Assembly: GCA_022432975.1 (NCBI GenBank)
Contig: CM039515.1
Location: 16,773,488 to 16,837,487, forward strand
Length of the DNA stretch: 64,000 bases
Source: Begonia masoniana
Lineage: Eukaryota; Streptophyta; Magnoliopsida; Cucurbitales; Begoniaceae
Reading direction: 5' to 3'
Shown here: piece by piece, positions 56,821 to 64,000 of the stretch
Layout: the number at the start of each line of letters is the position of its first letter
Position numbering within the stretch: the first letter of the stretch is position 1
The notes under the pieces: model-generated
Told to the model about the DNA's origin: nothing
The model's database searches: none
Seen by the model: the letters and a program-made list of their open reading frames with translations, nothing else
Program-made: the position numbers and the translations under genes

Positions 56821-58208
56821 TAGGGGTGAGCAAAAACCGGTCCGGTCCGGTTTTAAGGAAGATTGGAATCGAAATAATAAAATTCGGTTTTTAATTTTTA
56901 GGACCGGGACTGTTTTTATTTTTTTAAGGACCGGACTAGAACCGGACCCGAATTTCGGTTCCGGTTCTGGTTTTCCCACTTTTTTTTAAACAAAAAATGC
57001 ACAATAAAATATATCAAAAAATTAGTTATATAATAATAATAGACCCTTGTAACAAAGTTATTTTTAGAGTATCTACAGCCATCAAAATTAATGTCCAAGA
57101 TACAGAACTAATAATAGAGACTAAAAACAGAGATAAATGTGAAAGAAGACTTACAACATTTGTGTGAACAACTCCGGGCGAAACACACACTACATTAATG
57201 CCAGCTTCAGTGGGCAGTCTCTTATGGAGGACACTGTTAAACATAACCTGCAGCCCAAAAGACACTGATTTCTTATGTTAGCAATGAAGCCACAAAAATA
57301 AATAACAAAAAATTTGATACCGGGGCACAAAATCAACTTTGGTTAACAAGAACTTCTTCGCTTACAACAACAACGAATAGCTCTAAATCGTTTAAGTAAC
57401 AAAATAAACATTTTCTTCGTTAATTCAAACTGAAACTCAGAATGAACCTGGGGAAAAACTTTAGTATGTAACTATTTGTTTCTAGCTTGAGGTATGAAAA
57501 CAACTACAATTATTTGTACCAATAGACAATGTAACTATTTTTAAGCATTTTTTAAACAAAAAATGCTTATTCTTTTTTGTTTTTAGATTTATACACTGTA
57601 AAATTCATTGGGGATAGCTTATGAGTTGGCTTAAGAAAGACGAAACCATCAAACCCAATATCAGAAACCAGAAAAAAATAAAACCATATCAGCAGAAATC
57701 CATGACATCCAATCCAGACAAGGGTCAATCGAGAATCGACAATCAGAAGCAAGAAAGAAATAAGGCAGTAATATTTAGGGAAAATGAGAAAAAAAAAACC
57801 TATCGGAGAAGAGCATTCCAGCGCAGAAGCATCCGATATAAAAATCAGATTTTACAGATTGTAAAATCCGAGCAGAGAGAGACAGACAGACAGTTGCTTG
57901 CTGCCGGCTGGGCGACGGGCGACGGGCGACTCTCCAGCGAACGACGATTCTGAATCTGATTTCTGAAGATTGAAGTGAAGCGAGCCACAGCGCAGCACAC
58001 AGCCAGGTAGGTTTTAGGTTTTACTTTTAATTCGGTTCGGTTTTTTTCCGAGTTTGTCTCACTAAACCCGAAAACCGAACCGAATTATTCGGTTCACCTA
58101 CAAAAAAACCGAATTTTGATTTTTTTAATTGTAAAACCACCCAGAACCGGACCAAAGTTTCGGTTCCAATCCGGTTCTTCGATCCGGTCCGGTTCTTGCT
58201 CACCCCTA
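56821..58208 (-). mobile_element. Non-autonomous hAT-type element carrying a captured gene fragment
   Basis: A 1,388-bp element flanked by a perfect 8-bp duplication CCAAACCC (56813-56820, 58209-58216), the hAT length. The terminal inverted repeats start TAGGGGTGAGCAA and extend into ACCGG/CCGGTT-rich subterminal repeats of about 150 bases on both sides. The interior carries minus-strand sequence of a short-chain dehydrogenase gene: an exon at 57155-57247 and leader-like sequence around 57600-58010. There is no transposase, so it would depend on one encoded elsewhere. Confidence 0.88.
57155..57247 (-). pseudogene. Captured short-chain dehydrogenase/reductase exon
   Basis: A 93-base exon (31 codons) reading VLHKRLPTEAGINVVCVSPG, with an intact acceptor CTGCAG before it and donor GTAAGT after it on the minus strand. 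The VSPG motif after the Rossmann strand is typical of SDR enzymes just past the active-site Tyr/Lys region. It resembles plant FEY/retinol-dehydrogenase-like proteins from memory. It lacks the cofactor-binding and catalytic exons, so it cannot be an enzyme alone. Confidence 0.7.
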
Positions 58209-58216
58209 CCAAACCC

Positions 58217-58885
58217 AATCACCACGAGTGTGCGATCAAAATAACATCTAATTCAGTTAATTGATTATCAAACTTAGTGTTAACCCACATAATTAAGAGG
58301 AAAAACTTCATACAATAATAAAAATGATGTCATAGTATATTGTTAAATTTAAGGTAAATAACATGAAAATTATGGAGCTGGGTTTTGCACTATGCAACGA
58401 GCCGCCGCGAAATTCCACATGTGAAGAGCGGGCTTCCGAACTTCGTCATTTTGACATAAAAAAGGGAGTTTGTCAAAGTTATTTTTTTTAATAAAATTAT
58501 AGATTAAAAATGATTTTGTTAAATAACACATTTTAAAGACGAGTTTGTTAATAAGTAAATAGTTTAAAGATTTTTAACTCATTTACCCTTAAATTTATTG
58601 ACAAAAATAAATTTAAGGGTAATTCTAAAATACTCCCTGAACTATGAGTATTTATCGAAAAAATCCTCAAACAAAAAGTCTTCGCAGTCAAAATCTCGAA
58701 CTATTGAAAACTGTAAAAAAAATCCCGGCAGAGAGCCGCATGCCCCCAAATTCTAATTTGGGTGGTCGACTTCAAATCGCAGCCCCCCGCATGTCACGGG
58801 CCCCTCGCACGTGCGTTGCACGCCGATCCATTCAACGGGGTGCATACAAATCGCGGCCCCCCGCATTTCACGGGGGAAGATGCGG
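58217..58885. other. AT-rich spacer, then CCCCCCGC-box block
   Basis: 58217-58640 is AT-rich without features. 58640-58885 has GC-rich boxes such as GCAGCCCCCCGCAT and GCGGCCCCCCGCATTTCACG, plus CACGTGCGTTGC. It is probably a remnant of a repeat cut by the LTR of element B at 58886. No gene is seen. Confidence 0.45.
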
Positions 58886-61439
58886 TGTAACACTCAGTTT
58901 TACGAGATTTTGTAACTCTAATATATAATGGTATTTTTGTAAATATGTCAGATTAAGTCAATTTTGTTAACAGAAAGCATTATTAAGGTTCTAATGATTA
59001 ATATGGATTTTAGGAAAAATACGGGAATTTTTGGAATTGTAACGCCAAATTATGAGATTTTGTGTTTCTCGTAATATAAAAGATATTGTAGTAAATATAG
59101 TAAACGAGATCCGATTTACGAACGGAGAGTTTTGATGAAACCCTAGCAATAGGTTGGGTTTATGGGCGAAATAAGAAAATTTGGAGAAAACCGAATCGTT
59201 AGCTAAATAACGAGATAACTAAGGAAACAAATAAAAAAATCAATAGAAGGGCGTTATGGTAATTTTGCAAGCCAAAATCTTTAATAAAATATCAAATTCT
59301 TTCCCTCACCCAGACACTTCACAATTTCCTTTTCTCTTCCTCCCTCTCGACGATTTCATCTCCTCCTCCGTTCTCCTATCTTCCGACGATGATATCTCCT
59401 CAGATCAACCTCCGCCCTTCACGATTTCTTCTCAAATCCCGACCCTAGGTAAGATTCTATAGTTTTCGGACGTTAGATTTCGATTTCTAGAGTTTAGAAG
59501 ATTAGAGTTCGTTTAGAGTTTTTATTAAAAGCGTGATTTAGAGTTTGAAATCGATAGGTTTAGCGTGAATGTGCCTCTAGTTGACGTATTCGTGATTATT
59601 GGACGAAGTTAGACAATTTATTGATGAATATTAGGGTTTTGGAAAAAAATTGGAGCTTTGGAAAAAACTCCATTGATGGAGGTTTTGAGGTGTCGAGCAT
59701 AAATTGCTCGATAAAATGCCTAAATGAGTTAGATTAGAGTTTTAGGAAATTTCTTTAGTTAAGGGTTTCGTTAGTTTGGACGTTTAATGGATTAAACTCG
59801 TTTTAACGACGACTGTTGTGAATTGCCTTAGGTGAGCAACGCTCGTGGACGGAGTTTGAGTTTCAACGGACGCGAGGTAAGTTCTCGTGACTTACTACGG
59901 CCGATTGGTCTACACCGTATGTCGAAGTTGCGTTGAGGAGTATTGGAGTTTGTTTGTTTAACTGCTTTGGTTGGGTAGTTAGGATTAATTCTTTTATAGG
60001 TTATGCTTTTATCGTCTTGATGGTACACATGTTGTATGTTTACTTTATGTATTTAACTGTTTATGCATCACGTATTTTAAAATAGCATAAAAATGGATTT
60101 CTGCACGAGTTTACGAAAATGAAACGAATCTACGTAATCTGTTATCTGGTCATGGCGAGGTGAGTTCAGGCATGGCTATTTACGGATGTAAGCATGTTCC
60201 CACCCCCCCGGTAGATGGAAAGGACTGTCCAACCGCCGGACGTGCCCTCTCCATTTGACGGGCTGAGATCTTGGTGACATCTCTGCTATCTGTAATGATC
60301 TGTTCTGTTAAGTAATCTGCATGATTTCTGAAACTCATATGCACAGCATGCATCTGCATTTACAAAGGTTGTTGAGCCTTTAGCTCATAGTTGTCTGTAT
60401 GGTGTAGGTGATTTCGAGACAGGTGAGGACGAGATCCCTCAACCTGAGGAATGAGCAGTTGAAGAAAGATGGCCCGTGGGAGTGTGTTGGGCAGTCGGTG
60501 CGCATTTTGACCCGTGGAGATGTAAATAAGTGTTTTAGGGATTTGATGGATAAAATGATAGGAAAAATTGTATAGTTAAATCATTTTAGGATGCTTGGTT
60601 CTGGATAGTCGATAAAAAGATGTTTTGATGTTTTGGTAAACTTGTTTTATAAAACGTTTTACTAAGTTTTTATTTGGATTTTTATAGTAATTTCGGAGAC
60701 GTTTAGGTTAAGTACGGATATGCTCGAGTTTTAGAGCTATCCAAGCAATTGGATTTCGTAGAGTTTATCTCGGGTTAATTGAGTTTTAGGATACGTTTTG
60801 AGTCGCTTAATTGGTGATTGGTGAAGTGAGAAATGAATAAGGAAAAAAGTGGGGTTATTTTATGTTAAGGTGTTTATTATGTTAACTGAAGTATAGACGT
60901 TGAGGGTTGAGAGAAAAATTGTTAAGTGTGCAGGGGGAAAGAAAATGAGAAAAGAGAGAAGTATGCTCTCTGGAATTTTCGGATTCCAGAGAGCATGCCG
61001 ATCGATCGTCTAAGGAGGCGATCGATCGGCAAGAAGAGTCGGCACTCTCTGGAAAATCCAGAGAGTGTGCCGATCTATCGCCCAAAGGGGTGATCGATCA
61101 GCTGGTGATCGTTTGCTGGGGCGATCGATAGCCTGATGTGTGGGGCGATCGATCGCCCCCATGTTTTGCAACACAGCCGATCGATTGGCTGAAATGGCCG
61201 ATCGATCGGCACATGCTTTTAGGGGCGAAGTGCCCCTTCTGCCCCTTCAATTGTTTGGCTGATTCCTCCCCTGTTTTAATGACTTTTATTTAAATGTTTT
61301 CTTAAATAGTTTTCGATGGTTTTTAATTCTTCGAACGATTTCAACGATTTAAATTCCGATGTAACGTAATAAAGATTACTTAGGCTTAAAAAGAAAAATT
61401 TTATACGGAAAATTAAGGGAATAGTTAAGGGTCGCTACA
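58886..61439 (+). repeat. Gypsy element B 5' LTR
   Basis: A 2,554-bp LTR from TGTAACACTC to GGGTCGCTACA, followed at once by an intact primer site. It has a GTAAGT donor (intron from 59877), an ATGGTGTAG acceptor (60407) preceded by an AGCCTTTAGCTCATAG box, and an array of CGATCGATCG/GCCGATCGATCGGC palindromes at about 60995-61210. An inverted pair (TGCTCTCTGGAATTTTCGG with TTCCAGAGAGCATGCCG) lies near 60963-61003. It is related to LTR-A. Confidence 0.88.
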
Positions 61440-61443
61440 GTTA

Positions 61444-61456
61444 TGGTATCAGAGCC
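61444..61456 (+). other. Primer-binding site, initiator tRNA-Met (element B)
   Basis: TGGTATCAGAGCC, the common initiator tRNA-Met complement of plant gypsy elements, lies four bases after the LTR end. Confidence 0.92.
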
Positions 61457-61599
61457 ATCGGGTTTAAAAATCGGTTCTATAGACTGCTCGACTACACAGC
61501 CACTACGCGGACATCCTTCGTCAACTGTAAGTATGTTTAAGAGCTTTATTTGATTTCGATTTCTTAGGGTTATTTGTTTTAACTTTTATAGGAGTTATA

Positions 61600-62491
61600 T
61601 AAAATAGTTCGAGGAAAGGACCCTAGGGATGAAGCCCTAGACAGACTTACGGATTATGGACCGTCCAGGCAAGCACAATAGATTGAGCGTTTAGTAAACC
61701 GTGAGGATCGTCAGGCCCAAGAGGTGGTCGTTCCAAACCATCAGGGCATGGAGAGATTTCAGAAATTACAACCTCCGGTATTTAACGGACAATCATCGGA
61801 TCCCACTTTAGTCGAGGAGTGGATTCGAACTATGGAGGACATGCTAGAGTATGCGGGGATAGAGAATGGGAATAAAGTGGCCTACGTCACTTTTCATTTA
61901 GCGTTGGACGCCCGATTTTGGTGGGATTCAATCAAGGCAACAACAGATGTGACCGTTATGACATGAGAACGGTTCAAGGCCGTGTTTTTTGATAAATACT
62001 TCAGCCGCACTGTGAGGGTGGCTAAGATAAATGAGTTTACGCAGCTGAACTAGACGGGTTCTGTTGCGGAATATATTTAGAAATTTGAGGCCTTAGCGAG
62101 ATTTGCACCACGCCTAGTAAGTGATAACGAAGACAAGGTGCACCAGTTTATGGAGGGGCTGAACCCGGAGATCCGGATGAATGTTATAGTATCGGGAATT
62201 ATAGATGTGCCTTACTCAGACATCGCGGCGAGAGCTTTAGACTTTGAGGCTTCCCAGTTGACTTGTGTGAAACCGAGGGAGCCAACTAAGGGCTTCTTCG
62301 GTGAACTCCATCCTCAGTCCAAGAATAGGGGCTGGTAACCTAGAGGACAACAACCCCAGCAACATCAGCAAAGAGGTGTCAAGAGGCCTTCTGAAGGAGG
62401 CAATGATCAAGGGAAAGGAAAGCAGGTACAAGGAGCTCCTCAGATACCGTGGTGCCCTAGGTGCCAGAAGGAGCACAGTGGTGAGTGCCGA
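61600..62491 (+). pseudogene. Element B gag, broken
   Basis: The gag domain is readable at 61724-61966 (FNGQSSDPTLVEEWIRTME, DARFWWDSIKATTD) and continues in the same frame past stops near 61966, 62052 and 62079 (KINEFTQLN, KFEALARFAPRL, HQFMEGLNPEIRMN) to about 62336. A Gln-rich linker follows. Few indels are visible and most damage is single-base stops, so the insertion is younger than element A's, whose pol is fragmented. It feeds into the zinc knuckle and protease at 62492. Confidence 0.85.
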
Positions 62492-63610
62492 GTGGGCACT
62501 AATAAATGCTATAGATGTGGTGAAGTCGGCCATTACGTCAAAGATTGCCCGAAGCCGGGTCGAGAGCAGCAGGGCAGAGACCAGAGGAGGGTTATGCCAC
62601 AGATCTTTGCATTTATCGAGCCTGGCAATGTCGACGACGAGGCTCAGCCTGCAGTTATTGCAGGTACTATCTTAGTCATGGGTGTACCAGTGTTTTCATT
62701 GATAGACACGGAAGCTACGTACTCCTTCATTTCAACTGCTTGCATGGCTAGATTGGGATTAGAGTCTGAGTTAGCAGAATATGAGTATAGGGTAACGCTG
62801 CCTTCGGGAGCGTATATGTGGTCTGATCGTATTTTCCAGGGCAACATCGTTTCAGTGGGAAATAATACCTTTTATGCCTGTCTGATAGTTATGGGCATAG
62901 AGGTGTATGATCTTATTTTGGGAATGGACTGGCTATCTCGCAACTTCGCCTCTATCGACTACCGATCCGGGTTAGTGACTTTTCGACCCCCGGATAGAGA
63001 GGAGTTTGCCTATCTGGCAATGAACAAGTTAAGTAGCCTGCCAACCTCCTATTCCATGAAAGTCAGAGAACAGTTTAAAGATGAGAGCTCAGTTTACTTG
63101 GCCATAGCAATTGATACTCAGTTGCTAAATGGAGTAAAGCCGAGTGACCTTCCCATCGTGAAAGAGTTTGTGGAAATCTTTCACGACGATCTCCCTGGTT
63201 TACCACCAGACCGGGAGATTGAATTTGTGATCGATGTTTATTCTAGTTTGGCACCTGTGTCCAAAAACCCGTATAGATTGGCGCCTGCCGAACTGAAAGA
63301 TTTGAAGTCTCAGCTGGAAGAGTTGTTAGACAAGGGTTTCATACGATCCAGTTTTTCTCCTTGGGGTGCGCCGGTTCTGTTCGTTAAGAAGAAGAACGGG
63401 ACTCTCAAGATGTGTGTGGATTACAGAGAGCTGAATAAGCTGACAGTGAAGAATAAGTATCCACTGCCCCGAATAGACGATTTATTTGACCAGCTGCAAG
63501 GTGCCCGAGTACTTTCGAGGATTGACCTACGCTCGGGCTATTATCAGTTGAAGGTCCGGAGGGAAGATATTCAGAAAACGGCGTTCTGGGAGCAGATATG
63601 GGCATTATGA
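62492..63610 (+). pseudogene. Element B zinc knuckle, protease and RT start (open 372 codons)
   Basis: A long open frame with CCHC knuckle [14 protein letters not shown], an aspartic protease, [10 protein letters not shown], the linker [16 protein letters not shown], and RT motifs ([75 protein letters not shown]). The protease active site reads DTEATYS instead of DTGATYS, a change of the invariant Gly that should inactivate it. A one-base frameshift near 63585 ends the frame. Confidence 0.92.
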
Positions 63611-64000
63611 GTTCTTTGTTATGTCTTTCGAGCTTACTAATGCCCCTGCAGCATTTATGGATTTGATGAACCGTGTTTTCAAATAGTATTGGACAAATTT
63701 GTCGTTGTTTTTATAGATGACATCTTGGTCTATGCAAAGACGAAGGAATAACACGAGGAGCACTTGAGAATAGTTCTGAGGATTCTATGTCAGCACCAAT
63801 TGTATCCGAAGTTCTCCAAGTGCGAGTTTTGGCTGAATCAAATTGGTTTTCTCGGCCATATTATATCTCATGAGGGAATTTCTGTTGATCCGAGCAAAAT
63901 ACAAGTTGTTAAAGAATGGCCACAACCTAAGAACGTGCGAGAGGTGCGTGGATTTCTCGGATTGGTCGGGTATTACAGAAAGTTCATCGAGGGGTTTTCA
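63611..64000 (+). pseudogene. Element B RT continuation, cut by window end
   Basis: In shifted frames: [18 protein letters not shown], then after a second frameshift near 63683, [20 protein letters not shown] (catalytic Asp pair near 63718), a stop near 63749, [20 protein letters not shown], and [18 protein letters not shown]. RNase H, integrase and the 3' LTR would lie beyond the window. Confidence 0.9.

Noticed and set aside
57026..57265. A 79-codon SDR protein as a gene of its own
   Set aside because: Only 31 codons match the family; the rest is intron sequence read through, and the whole lies within a transposon with an 8-bp duplication.

Overview
The window looks like nuclear DNA of a flowering plant, probably a eudicot. 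It has intron-bearing genes of plant-specific families, plant retrotransposon lineages (Sirevirus-like Ty1/copia, Athila-like and chromovirus-like Ty3/gypsy), plant tRNA primer-binding sites and AT-rich spacers. No prokaryotic or organellar signature is visible.

Region 1 (1-44 kb) is nested transposons. A degraded Sirevirus-like copia (1-798, 11990-12899, 15098-19025) is split by an Athila-like element (799-11989, target duplication ATGTG) and by a solo LTR (12900-15097, GGTTC). It abuts a Ty3/gypsy element called A here (19026-32559 plus 38246-38391). A is broken by a solo LTR (21215-23735, GAATT), a reverse-strand Athila LTR (25312-27414), a fragment of another gypsy element (about 27445-30170), and a solo LTR (32560-38240, TTGTC) that itself holds a fifth solo-type LTR (33012-35626, CCTAC). 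Then come a truncated hAT-like element (38392-41632) holding a solo LTR (39040-41302, GGGTG), a partial Athila LTR, and a decayed reverse-strand accessory ORF.

Region 2 (44.5-56.4 kb) is a compact gene island: a GTD-binding (DUF593) myosin-binding protein gene on the minus strand, an intronless P-class PPR gene, and a six-coding-exon ALY/REF (THO complex subunit 4-like) mRNA-export gene. These genes are unrelated in pathway and not co-regulated as a unit.

Region 3 (56.8-64 kb) holds a 1.39 kb hAT-type non-autonomous element with an 8-bp target duplication that has captured an SDR gene exon, then the 5' half of another gypsy element, B, which runs off the window end.

The main unusual observations are: (i) donor and acceptor splice signals at matching places inside six gypsy LTRs, suggesting a leader intron within the LTR; (ii) a 1.3 kb hairpin-forming inverted repeat built from LTR sequence; (iii) unrelated LTR families each carrying arrays of their own short CG-containing, mostly palindromic motif; (iv) two tandem duplications whose breakpoints lie inside LTR/host junctions, one of which mimics an intact element; (v) the same accessory protein domain in both a copia and a gypsy element. 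All assignments come from reading sequence; no database search was possible.
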